A stretch of DNA of 28,302 nucleotides. Source: an uncultured Mollicutes bacterium. GTDB lineage: Bacteria > Bacillota_I > Bacilli_A > RFN20 > CAG-826. Under the pieces are notes generated by a model. That model was not told the origin of the DNA and did no database searches. It was given only the letters and a program-made list of their open reading frames with translations. Where the stretch lies: the NCBI GenBank assembly GCA_900539595.1, contig UQCQ01000018.1, forward strand, positions 1 through 28,302. The letters are read 5' to 3'. The position numbers were made by a program, and so were the translations under genes. Each line of letters opens with the position of its first letter. The stretch's first letter is position 1. Positions 14,197-20,481 of this stretch are shown in pieces.

Positions 14197-14998
14197 ATTT
14201 GCGGATTTGATCGATTAAGCCGAAGTGGAGACAAGCTTTGGCCCACCCGTCATCATCGATGTCGTCGGTGACGTAATCGGCGGCTTGCTTGGCTAAGGGG
14301 CTTCCATTGCCCATGGCAACTCCGATTCCTGCGTAACGAAGCATTTCCACGTCGTTTTCGCCATCTCCCAGGCAAAGGATGTTTTCAGGCTTTAAATCGT
14401 AATATTCGAGAACGGATTCAATTCCTTTGGATTTGTCGGAATCTTTCAGCATGATATCGACGGCATATTCATCCCAGCGTGCGGATTTGCAGTTTTCTAG
14501 ATGGGGGAGGAACAAGGATTCGTCAAAGGCATCGCAAAAAGCAATCATTTGATAGACGACGCGGTCATAATGGTCCGGGAAGTGACGTGGCTGCGGGAAA
14601 CGAGTTCCGTATTTTTCGTGGGCGGAGATCACACGGTCATCAATCATATTGATGTGGCCTTCGCTTTCTTCGATTAAGGTCAAGCCGAATTTGAGGCGTT
14701 TGGCGTAGAGAATCATCTTATCGACGACGTTAGAAGGGATCGGATATTTATAAATGATGTTGCCATCGATAATGGCGTTGCTGCCATTCATCGTGACCAT
14801 GCCGTCGGGATGAACCACGGACAAGATGCCCGATTTGCGGATTAAGTAGTAGTTACGTCCAGAGCAAAGGAAAACCTTAATCCCTTTTTTCTGCATGTCT
14901 TCCATCGCGTGAATCGCGGATAATGGGACTTCATGCTTAAAATGGCTATAAAGGGTGTTATCAATATCGGTAAAGACAATTTTGATTTTCGATTCCAT
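14195..14998 (-). CDS. Cof-type HAD-IIB sugar-phosphate/flavin phosphatase
   Basis: A 267-residue HAD-superfamily phosphatase with Cof/YidA-type organisation. Motif I is D11-I-D13-N-T-L, motif II C-S-G-R-N (about 40-44), motif III is the Lys near SDKSKGI, and motif IV is LCLGDGENDVEML; the closing GVAMGNGSPLAKQAADYVTDD is typical. The C2B cap lies between motifs II and III. These enzymes dephosphorylate sugar phosphates, FMN or similar small molecules; the substrate cannot be told from the sequence. It has its own minus-strand promoter and terminator, divergent from the 112-residue gene at 15068. Confidence 0.9.
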   Translation of the reverse strand: MESKIKIVFTDIDNTLYSHFKHEVPLSAIHAMEDMQKKGIKVFLCSGRNYYLIRKSGILSVVHPDGMVTMNGSNAIIDGNIIYKYPIPSNVVDKMILYAKRLKFGLTLIEESEGHINMIDDRVISAHEKYGTRFPQPRHFPDHYDRVVYQMIAFCDAFDESLFLPHLENCKSARWDEYAVDIMLKDSDKSKGIESVLEYYDLKPENILCLGDGENDVEMLRYAGIGVAMGNGSPLAKQAADYVTDDIDDDGWAKACLHFGLIDQIRK

Positions 14999-15009
14999 TT
15001 TTCTTTAAA

Positions 15010-15038
15010 AAGATACCTTTTTACCCGTAAACCCTCAA
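15010..15038 (-). promoter_or_regulatory. Promoter of the Cof-type HAD gene
   Basis: On the minus strand TTGAGG (15038-15033), 17-bp spacer and TATCTT (15015-15010), ending 11 nt before the ATG at 14998. The leader would be about 5 nt with no Shine-Dalgarno. Confidence 0.55.
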
Positions 15039-15067
15039 GGGATGCTAAACTATTTGGCGGATATTTT

Positions 15068-15406
15068 ATGACTTACGAAGAATTTAACAAGTACCAACCC
15101 TTCCAAGATCCATGGAATCATTTGGTGAACTGCTATCACGATGAGAATGGCAATACGTTTTACGTCGAACCTGGGTTTTATGACGGTCTACGCGGATTCA
15201 AAGAAAAACGCGCGGAAGACTTTGACCGCATCATGGAGGCAATCGATCTCGTGATTAAGAAGAACCATAAGGTCATCTTCACCGCGGATTTCGAAAATCC
15301 CTGGATCACCCGTGAGGGGTTTATCTATCGGGAAATTCAAGACATCACGGACCCTCTTTGCATTTTCGTGGAAGACAAATCCCGCGGGTCCGATTACGGG
15401 GATTAA
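15068..15406 (+). CDS. Small conserved-looking cytoplasmic protein, function unknown
   Basis: A 112-residue soluble protein starting MTYEEFNKYQPFQDPWN, rich in aromatic and acidic residues. The segment EDFDRIMEAIDLVIKKNHKVIFTADF suggests a helix-strand unit, and WITREGFIYREIQDITDP another. The frame continues upstream, but those codons run antisense into the HAD gene, so the ATG at 15068 is chosen. A weak extended -10 (TG-C-TAAACT, 15043-15051) precedes it. No family is recognised. It ends at a bidirectional terminator. Confidence 0.7.
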   Translation: MTYEEFNKYQPFQDPWNHLVNCYHDENGNTFYVEPGFYDGLRGFKEKRAEDFDRIMEAIDLVIKKNHKVIFTADFENPWITREGFIYREIQDITDPLCIFVEDKSRGSDYGD

Positions 15407-15419
15407 CAAAGACAACGAG

Positions 15420-15450
15420 AAAGGGCCCCGCCATAAGACGAGGCCCTTTT
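15420..15450. terminator. Bidirectional terminator between convergent genes
   Basis: AAAGGGCCCCG and CGAGGCCCTTTT pair around CCATAAGA with one mismatch; A and T runs on the two sides let it act on both strands, serving the genes ending at 15406 (+) and 15467 (-). Confidence 0.85.
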
Positions 15451-15466
15451 AAGATGCTTGCAAGGC

Positions 15467-16618
15467 TTATTGCGCAGGGCGCATGGATTTCATCGACATC
15501 CACATGATACGCATGCCGAAGAGGAAGATGAAGGACATCATGGCCATCGACTGCATGGCAAAGCCAAGGCAGAGGGAGAGGATGCCCGGAGCGAAGCTCG
15601 CCCAATAGGACATCTTTTGCGTTTCCCAGAATGTGTAGACACGGAGGGGGTTGCGTTTGCCACGGGTGAGGAGGAAGAGCAACAAGCCAAAGAGGACGTT
15701 GAGTCCGACGTAAACGCCGAACATGATGCCGGTATATTGCCAAGCACCCGCTTCCTTTTGGGCTTGGGTCATGCTGCGGAAGACGTTTTTGTAATTGGCG
15801 ACCACCGCTTCCTTGAGCTCGCTATTTTGAAGCATTTGGTTATCTTTGTTAAAGGCGAAGCTCTTGAAGTTCGTGCCGACTAGGGCTTTGTTTTCGCCAG
15901 TAAGGCGTTCGCCTTTTCCACTGGCGTTATAGCGACCGATCATGATGGAGTCGAGGCCGAATGCCAAGAAGCTCGTGGCGTAAGGGGCGTCCGATCCTTC
16001 AATGCGGTCCGAACGGGTCGTGTGGTTGATCGGGTTCTTTCCTTCCACGATGTCGGCGAAGAAGGTGGTGTCGGTGACTTCGGCGTGAGCGGCGGTCGTG
16101 ACGAAGACGGTCGGGTTTACGAAGACTTCAAACATCGTTTGTCCCTTGGAGGAAGAAACGTCTTTGTAGAAATAAAGCTTGTCGGTTTCATTTCCTTTCG
16201 CGGCCATCTTTTCAATCCAAGCGGATTCGGTGGAACCGAAGGAGGGGTGACCGTTGTTATCGATGATGAGGTCAATGCCTTCTTCCGCGAGTTTTTTCGT
16301 GAAGTTGGTCAAACCATCGTCATAGCTGTAGTTCGGGGAAGAAAGGACGCTGTTGCCATAATCGACTTGCAAACGACCCACGAGACTGGGAACGACTGCG
16401 ATAACGCAGCTAGCGACCGCCAAAGTCACGGCCAAAGTGTTCCATCCCCAACCATGGTATTCGCGGCTAGCACGGATGCAGGCATCGTTGTTGACCAAAG
16501 TAAGGAAGCTGGTTTTTAGTTTTTCTTTTGCTTCCGGGGACATCTTTTTCTTGGTCTTGGAAACCTTTTTCGCCGCAACGGTTTTATTCGAGTTTTTCTT
16601 TTTCTTTTTGTTCGCCAT
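15467..16618 (-). CDS. Multi-span membrane protein with an extracytoplasmic domain
   Basis: A 383-residue protein. It has a Lys-rich cytoplasmic N-terminus (MANKKKKKNSNKT...), one membrane helix (about 60-82, TLAVTLAVASCVIAVVPSLVG), about 190 polar residues likely outside, then three membrane helices near the C-terminus (around GIMFGVYVGLNVLFGLLLFLL, WASFAPGILSLCLGFAM and AMMSFIFLFGMRIMWM). The topology is like that of DUF1189/YvdJ-type membrane proteins, but similarity is too weak for a family call. The start at 16618 (MANKKKK) is preferred to an upstream Met because an AGAGAG stretch and the palindromic operator-like sequence lie between them. Monocistronic, with a terminator at 15450-15420. 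Confidence 0.8.
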   Translation of the reverse strand: MANKKKKKNSNKTVAAKKVSKTKKKMSPEAKEKLKTSFLTLVNNDACIRASREYHGWGWNTLAVTLAVASCVIAVVPSLVGRLQVDYGNSVLSSPNYSYDDGLTNFTKKLAEEGIDLIIDNNGHPSFGSTESAWIEKMAAKGNETDKLYFYKDVSSSKGQTMFEVFVNPTVFVTTAAHAEVTDTTFFADIVEGKNPINHTTRSDRIEGSDAPYATSFLAFGLDSIMIGRYNASGKGERLTGENKALVGTNFKSFAFNKDNQMLQNSELKEAVVANYKNVFRSMTQAQKEAGAWQYTGIMFGVYVGLNVLFGLLLFLLTRGKRNPLRVYTFWETQKMSYWASFAPGILSLCLGFAMQSMAMMSFIFLFGMRIMWMSMKSMRPAQ

Positions 16619-16630
16619 TTTTAACTCTCT

Positions 16631-16644
16631 TTTGCTTAAGCAAA
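16631..16644. promoter_or_regulatory. Perfect 14-bp palindrome upstream of the membrane protein gene
   Basis: TTTGCTTAAGCAAA, 12 bp before the start at 16618 and just downstream of a possible minus-strand promoter: TTCCCA (16677-16672), 17-bp spacer, TATCGT (16654-16649). The position fits an operator in the 5' leader. Confidence 0.45.
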
Positions 16645-16685
16645 CTAAACGATACACGAGTTAGGGGATTTTGGGAATAAAAAGG

Positions 16686-16714
16686 TTCCGATATCCATGG
16701 AGTTCGGGGATAAT
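16686..16714 (+). promoter_or_regulatory. Promoter of the 171-residue membrane protein (leaderless type)
   Basis: GATAAT (16709-16714) ends 7 nt before the ATG at 16722; TTCCGA (16686-16691) lies at the -35 position with 17-bp spacing. Confidence 0.45.
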
Positions 16715-16721
16715 ACAAAGG

Positions 16722-17237
16722 ATGAAAAAACGCTGTTTTGCTTTATTCTTCATCAAATGGTTTCCCTTTTTCACGGGGTTGGCTGTTCTTTTATCCTTTT
16801 TATTTTTCTTGCTTCCTTTTTGGGTAACGTGCGACGAATTTCAAAGTCAAATTCCCTTTCCTTTTCTGCGAATTTTGCTAGGGGGGTCGTTCCTTTTTGA
16901 TTCGAACGGCCTGGAATCCTCCTTTTATTTTCGTTCCAATCTTCCTTTGTTTTTTACCATTCAGTTCCTTGTTTTAGGTGCGATTTGTTCTTTGCTTAGC
17001 TATGGGAATTGGAAAATCATAACTCTTTCTATTTGCCTGCTGGGATTAGGAATAATAGGAATCGCGTTGTCTCCTGTATTTATTTTTTGGATCAATCCCT
17101 CCGTTCCCGTTTCCAGCTTGCGATTTGGATATGGATTTTACCTATGGTTGGCCGTTTTGCTGCTTTTAGTTGCTTCCTTGCTTGGTTTTGCCATCTTTTT
17201 AAAGGGCAAGAGTAAGAAAAAAGTCACAAAAAATTGA
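16722..17237 (+). CDS. Four-helix integral membrane protein, function unknown
   Basis: A 171-residue, strongly hydrophobic, Phe/Leu-rich protein with four likely membrane helices: about 12-34, 74-95, 97-120 and 138-160. The N-terminus (MKKRC) and C-terminal tail (KGKSKKKVTKN) are basic and so probably cytoplasmic. The frame opens upstream at 16671, but the -10 box just before 16722 and the MKKR start favour the shorter form. No family is recognised. It is divergent from the membrane protein gene at 15467-16618 and sits directly before ssrA. Confidence 0.7.
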   Translation: MKKRCFALFFIKWFPFFTGLAVLLSFLFFLLPFWVTCDEFQSQIPFPFLRILLGGSFLFDSNGLESSFYFRSNLPLFFTIQFLVLGAICSLLSYGNWKIITLSICLLGLGIIGIALSPVFIFWINPSVPVSSLRFGYGFYLWLAVLLLLVASLLGFAIFLKGKSKKKVTKN

Positions 17238-17245
17238 ATTGCCCC

Positions 17246-17274
17246 TTGGATATTTTGATTTTTGCCCCTATAGT
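17246..17274 (+). promoter_or_regulatory. Promoter of ssrA
   Basis: TTGGAT (17246-17251), 17-bp spacer and TATAGT (17269-17274). Transcription from about 17281 would give a pre-tmRNA with a leader of about 30 nt, removed by RNase P. Confidence 0.6.
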
Positions 17275-17311
17275 TACCTAGCCTTTAACACACGAAAAGG
17301 CAAATTGTTCT

Positions 17312-17708
17312 GGGGCCGTACTGGTTTTGACGGGGAAACCGTCAACGCACGGATGCAGTGGTCTGGTAAACCTTAATACCAAAAAACAATAACTGACAAA
17401 ACTGTCAAACCCTGGATGCTCAACAACCGTTGCGCGTCCGTTGCTCTTGCTTAATTAAGCACCCGACATAGGGTTCCGCGTATCGCGGACGAGCACGTCT
17501 ACCCATGCGTTCACGCCTTGGCATGGGATAGGCGCAAGATAAGGCGATAAGCTGGCTTCTTGGCAGGGGAAGTTGGACGAAAATTAACTGCCACCCCTTA
17601 TTCGCTCTTGGCAGGTTCGGCGGATTTGGGTTAACGAATCTGCCTAAACTGTAGATGCTGTGTGGGGACTTTCTTCGGACCGGGGTTCGATTCCCCGCGA
17701 CTCCACCA
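17312..17708 (+). ncRNA. ssrA: Transfer-messenger RNA (tmRNA)
   Basis: The 5' end GGGGCCGTACTGGTTTTGACGGGG and the 3' end with T-arm CGGGGTTCGATTCCCCG followed by CGACTCCACCA form the tRNA-like domain of a 397-nt tmRNA that rescues stalled ribosomes. In the acceptor stem the alanine identity wobble G3-U70 is present, while pair 5 is a C/A mismatch. The tag reading frame most likely starts at GAC 17395, after TAACT, which matches the UAGUC element before the resume codon in E. coli. It ends at TAA 17452-17454 and gives the 19-residue tag DKTVKPWMLNNRCASVALA. The final VALA is the usual protease signal. The DK start and long tag resemble mycoplasma tags. The CCA is encoded. Confidence 0.96.
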
Positions 17709-17775
17709 AATTTAATTTGAACGAATCCGTAAGATACATTAATTACAGTGAATTCTTGGATATCGTTGTCAAATA

Positions 17776-17802
17776 GCATCCTTAATTGGGTGTTTTTTTT
17801 AT
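17776..17802 (+). terminator. Rho-independent terminator downstream of ssrA
   Basis: GCATCC, loop TTAATT, GGGTGT and eight T residues; short but followed by a strong U-run. Confidence 0.75.
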
Positions 17803-17895
17803 TTTCGATTTTGTCCGCGGAGGCAGCAATTCAATTCTTGATTACACGTTAGATTCAAACCCAAATAATATTTTTCCTGTATTTTAAATGAATAT

Positions 17896-17950
17896 TTGAC
17901 AAAAAGGAAAAAGCAAGGATAATTAAGTGTAAGCCAACGGTTTACAGGAG
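17896..17950 (+). promoter_or_regulatory. Promoter, operator-like inverted repeat and Shine-Dalgarno of the XRE-immA operon
   Basis: TTGACA (17896-17901), 16-bp spacer and GATAAT (17918-17923). At the expected start of transcription lies TGTAAGCC-AAC-GGTTTACA (17928-17946), an inverted repeat with one mismatch, well placed as operator for the XRE protein. AGGAG (17946-17950) is 8 nt before the ATG at 17959. Confidence 0.7.
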
Positions 17951-17958
17951 AATATAGT

Positions 17959-18324
17959 ATGAACTTTGGAGAAAAATTAAAATCGATACGAGTTGAAAAA
18001 GATATAAGCCTTCGAAAACTAGCGGAGAAATTGGGTGTCTCCGCCCCCTATCTCAGTGACGTCGAACGAGGCCAACGCAAACCGCTTTCTGGCGAATACA
18101 TTGATAGAGTTGCTGAAGTATTAAATCTTACTCCAGAAGAAAGACAGTCCCTTTTTGATGCTGCTGCGGCTGTTAGAGGTGATGTGGTGGCATCCGATGT
18201 CATTCTTTACGCCGGCGAAGTCAAGAACGTTTCCGCTGCTTTGCGCAAGGCAAGAGAGCTTAATCTTGGTGATGAAGAATGGCTCCAGATTATTGAGGAT
18301 ATGGAGAAAAGAAAAACTAAATGA
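17959..18324 (+). CDS. XRE-family transcriptional repressor
   Basis: A 121-residue protein with an XRE/Cro HTH at about residues 4-62: LKSIRVEKDISLRKLAEKLG, then VSAPYLSDVERGQRKP as the recognition region. The C-terminal half is helical and may mediate dimerisation or be the site recognised by the ImmA-type peptidase encoded next (ATGA overlap). XRE repressor plus ImmA is the classic pair controlling ICEBs1-like elements and phages, in which the peptidase cleaves the repressor to induce the element. This suggests the island downstream of ssrA is, or descends from, a mobile element. Confidence 0.88.
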   Translation: MNFGEKLKSIRVEKDISLRKLAEKLGVSAPYLSDVERGQRKPLSGEYIDRVAEVLNLTPEERQSLFDAAAAVRGDVVASDVILYAGEVKNVSAALRKARELNLGDEEWLQIIEDMEKRKTK

Positions 18325-19058
18325 TTCAAAGCGATCTCGATAAATTGAATAAAATCGTCTATACGAAAAACGAACTTGAAGATTTAGCACTCACTATCAA
18401 TCGGCGTTACTTTCCGAATCGACTTGAGAAAATTACGCCCTTTGATTCCTATCTTTTTCTGGATAAACTTGGCTTCGAATATCAATGGGAACTTATATCG
18501 CCGGGTCTACAGATTTCGGCGATGACATTCTTTTCCGATGGAAAATGGTACATATGGAAAAAATCATCGTATGAATGCGACGATATTCCCGAAGAAAGGT
18601 TTTTCAAAAAAAGGACGGTACTCGTGAATAAATGTTTTCTCGGATCACAAAAGATGCATTGTTCCGAAACTTTCGCGGTGGCTCACGAAGGCTGTCATGT
18701 CATCAAAGATAAGCGATATTTCGAAGAACACGCGGACGAAGTCGCCTCTATATGTAAAGCCAATGATTCAAAAAGAGTTTATTGGAAGGGCACAGAACCA
18801 ACGCTTGAACTTATTGAGAGACAAAATGATTTTTTAACCGCTGCTGTGATTATGCCTAAAGAACAAATAAAAAATGAATTCTTTCGAATATTGCGCTGGA
18901 AAAATGTGCCCAGCCAGCCAATCAAGTTTGAGGATTATATGAAACGGGGCATTGGTGAGCTGGCGAAACGTTACGACATTTGTTTTAACGTCGTCAAATA
19001 TAGGCTTCAAGACATCGGTGTTCTTGTTGACCCAAGATTGGGGGTGTTCAACGATTGA
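18321..19058 (+). CDS. ImmA/IrrE-family zinc metallopeptidase
   Basis: A 245-residue protein with the zinc motif H-E-G-C-H in FAVAHEGCHVI (about residues 119-129) and a downstream glutamate-bearing helix (FEEHADEVAS). The later ERQNDFLTAAVIMPKEQI is the family's conserved E-x-Q-N-x-F-A-A-x-x-L-M-P stretch. Family members cleave a partner HTH repressor, here most likely the XRE protein whose gene overlaps this one by 4 nt. The N-terminal 80 residues and the segment between the zinc helix and the ERQND stretch are longer than in minimal ImmA proteins. The C-terminal 40 residues (GIGELAKRYDICFNVVKYRLQDIG) look like a second HTH-like region. Confidence 0.87.
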   Translation: MIQSDLDKLNKIVYTKNELEDLALTINRRYFPNRLEKITPFDSYLFLDKLGFEYQWELISPGLQISAMTFFSDGKWYIWKKSSYECDDIPEERFFKKRTVLVNKCFLGSQKMHCSETFAVAHEGCHVIKDKRYFEEHADEVASICKANDSKRVYWKGTEPTLELIERQNDFLTAAVIMPKEQIKNEFFRILRWKNVPSQPIKFEDYMKRGIGELAKRYDICFNVVKYRLQDIGVLVDPRLGVFND

Positions 19059-19079
19059 TTATTTAGTTTTTGTGCCTCG

Positions 19080-19240
19080 TGCGGATGTAAGATAATCCGC
19101 AATTGTTCTGGACTGGGAACAAAAAGGCGAGACGCGCTTGCAACACGTCCTCGCCAGCCGAACAGATGTGGTATCCGTTAGGACTAATATATGCTACATC
19201 TTGGAAACGGCTCCGGTCAATTTCGGCCTAAAGCCATTGA
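19080..19240 (+). ncRNA. Putative structured RNA: five tandem hairpins upstream of the DUF4417 gene
   Basis: The gap between the immA stop and the DUF4417 start is almost fully made of complementary arms: (1) TGCGGAT 19080-19086 with ATCCGCA 19095-19101; (2) TTGTTC 19103-19108 with GAACAA 19117-19122; (3) GGCGAG 19126-19131 with CTCGCC 19150-19155, extended by ACG/CGT across one bulge; (4) GCCG 19157-19160 with CGGC 19208-19211, enclosing AGATGT 19164-19169 with ACATCT 19196-19201; (5) TCAAT 19217-19221 plus GGC 19225-19227 with GCC 19233-19235 plus ATTGA 19236-19240. The last hairpin ends on the weak Shine-Dalgarno GAGAGA (19239-19244) of the next gene. It could be a cis-regulatory leader or a separate small RNA. 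No known RNA class is recognised; pairing was judged by eye. Confidence 0.5.
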
Positions 19241-19252
19241 GAGATTTTAAAT

Positions 19253-20005
19253 ATGTCTGATTACAATAAGCGGGAGCGCAACTATGCTGTCCGCGAATCC
19301 TTCAAGGATATTTTCGGTGTTTGGCTTCTAAAAAAGCAAAGTTTTGAAGGAAACTTCGATATGCCTGTCGTCGGCTGCTTTGACGACATTTCTTCTATCG
19401 ATTATTTGGCATTATTTTCCGATACTGCTGAATATCGGAAAACGGAGAATACCGCCGTTTGTTTCTATCAATACGATCATGTTTTTGATGGTATTCACGG
19501 GCTCTATAACTCTATCATTTACAAAGATGAGAGGAGATTAGCCAAATTTCGAGAGCGATTTAAAAATGTTAAATGGATTGTAGCGCCTGACTATTCATTG
19601 TTTGGCGACTTCCCTAATGCTCTGCAAATTTTTAATGTGTACCGTTCAAAAATTTGTTTCTGCTGGCTGGCTTCAAATACGGAAGCCAAAATAATTCCTA
19701 ATGTTCGTTGGTCGTTTCCGTTTACCTTTGAATATTGTTTTGATGGAATCGTGAAAGGCAGCAATGTTGCCATTGGAATCATGGGACTAATTAAGCGAAA
19801 TGATAATCGAGCGATGTTTCTTGAGGGCTTTCGAAGGATGGTTGATACCATCAAGCCAAAATCAATTCTCGTTTACGGGTTTCTCACTGAGGCTAACATT
19901 GAGGAATTGCTCGGTTATGCCATGAACAAAGGGATTCGTGTTATCGCACCGCACTCTAAGATTGATCGTTACAAAGGGGAGGATGCCGTTTATGGGATCC
20001 GGTAG
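19253..20005 (+). CDS. DUF4417 family protein
   Basis: A 250-residue soluble protein whose central part matches the DUF4417 pattern: ENTAVCFYQYDHVFDGIHG, then WIVAPDYSLFGDFPNALQIF, VYRSKICFCWLASN and MGLIKRNDNRAMFLEGF. The C-terminal part (about 195-250) has a Rossmann-like feel (KPKSILVYG...GIRVIAPH). Function is unknown; homologues are usually found in mobile or accessory regions. The ATG at 19253 has only a weak ribosome site (GAGAGA, 8 nt upstream) that borders the hairpin array. Its 3' end overlaps the next gene by 14 nt, so the two products are likely made together. Confidence 0.78.
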   Translation: MSDYNKRERNYAVRESFKDIFGVWLLKKQSFEGNFDMPVVGCFDDISSIDYLALFSDTAEYRKTENTAVCFYQYDHVFDGIHGLYNSIIYKDERRLAKFRERFKNVKWIVAPDYSLFGDFPNALQIFNVYRSKICFCWLASNTEAKIIPNVRWSFPFTFEYCFDGIVKGSNVAIGIMGLIKRNDNRAMFLEGFRRMVDTIKPKSILVYGFLTEANIEELLGYAMNKGIRVIAPHSKIDRYKGEDAVYGIR

Positions 20006-20468
20006 CAAATCCGACAGCGCACTTTCCACTCAAGGAGGACGCGCAAACGTCGTTACCAATATGGATATTGGCTGCGGTGAACCCCTGGCCAAAGACATCC
20101 TTTCCGAAATGGAAGAGGAAGGGACTAAGTTCACCAAGGAAAAAATCGTTTTTGCGGCCCGACTCGAAAATGGAAATCACATTTTTCTAGAGACAGGAAA
20201 CAGCAAAAATGGACTTCGACACATTGTAGATGGACATGCCGACGATTTTGATCGAGCTTTTGGAGTGAAACCGAATCAAATCGGCCCGTTCCTACGTGAC
20301 ACTGTCGCGAAAGGCAAACTTGTGACTTCATTTCGATATGATACGAACGGCCGCGAAGGGTATCGGAGCGTATATTATTGGAAAGGAAATTATGTAGTGG
20401 TTTATGCTATTTCGGCGAATGGTTACATTACGACGGCTATGCCTGGACACCCCGCTGATTACGAATAA
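19992..20468 (+). CDS. Putative BECR-fold RNase toxin-like protein (polymorphic/phage toxin type)
   Basis: A 158-residue protein. The C-terminal 90 residues contain HIVDGHADDFDRAFGV (H77, H82), a middle block KGKLVTSF, a YRSVYYWKGNYVVVYAI strand pair and NGYITTAMP near the end. Alternating strands with paired histidines, a Thr/Ser pair and a closing NGYI-T-A-P motif are features of BECR-superfamily nucleases seen as toxin tips and in phage PBECR proteins. The N-terminal GSGSKSDSALSTQGG is flexible and could be a linker from a formerly fused protein. The start at 19992 follows GGGGAGG (19976-19982) by 9 nt and overlaps the DUF4417 gene. No signal peptide. The nuclease reading is inference from pattern only. 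Confidence 0.6.
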   Translation: MGSGSKSDSALSTQGGRANVVTNMDIGCGEPLAKDILSEMEEEGTKFTKEKIVFAARLENGNHIFLETGNSKNGLRHIVDGHADDFDRAFGVKPNQIGPFLRDTVAKGKLVTSFRYDTNGREGYRSVYYWKGNYVVVYAISANGYITTAMPGHPADYE

Positions 20469-20481
20469 GGAGATTAAAATT

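Noticed and set aside
17380..17454. UGA read as tryptophan (Mollicutes code)
   Set aside because: Several core genes end with a properly placed TGA (dnaB, walJ, the SDR gene), and Trp is TGG throughout, including in the tmRNA tag.
17420..17779. 119-residue minus-strand frame with VAGNRTPVRRKS
   Set aside because: It is the antisense of tmRNA; this translation is a well-known false protein created by the TTCGA T-arm.
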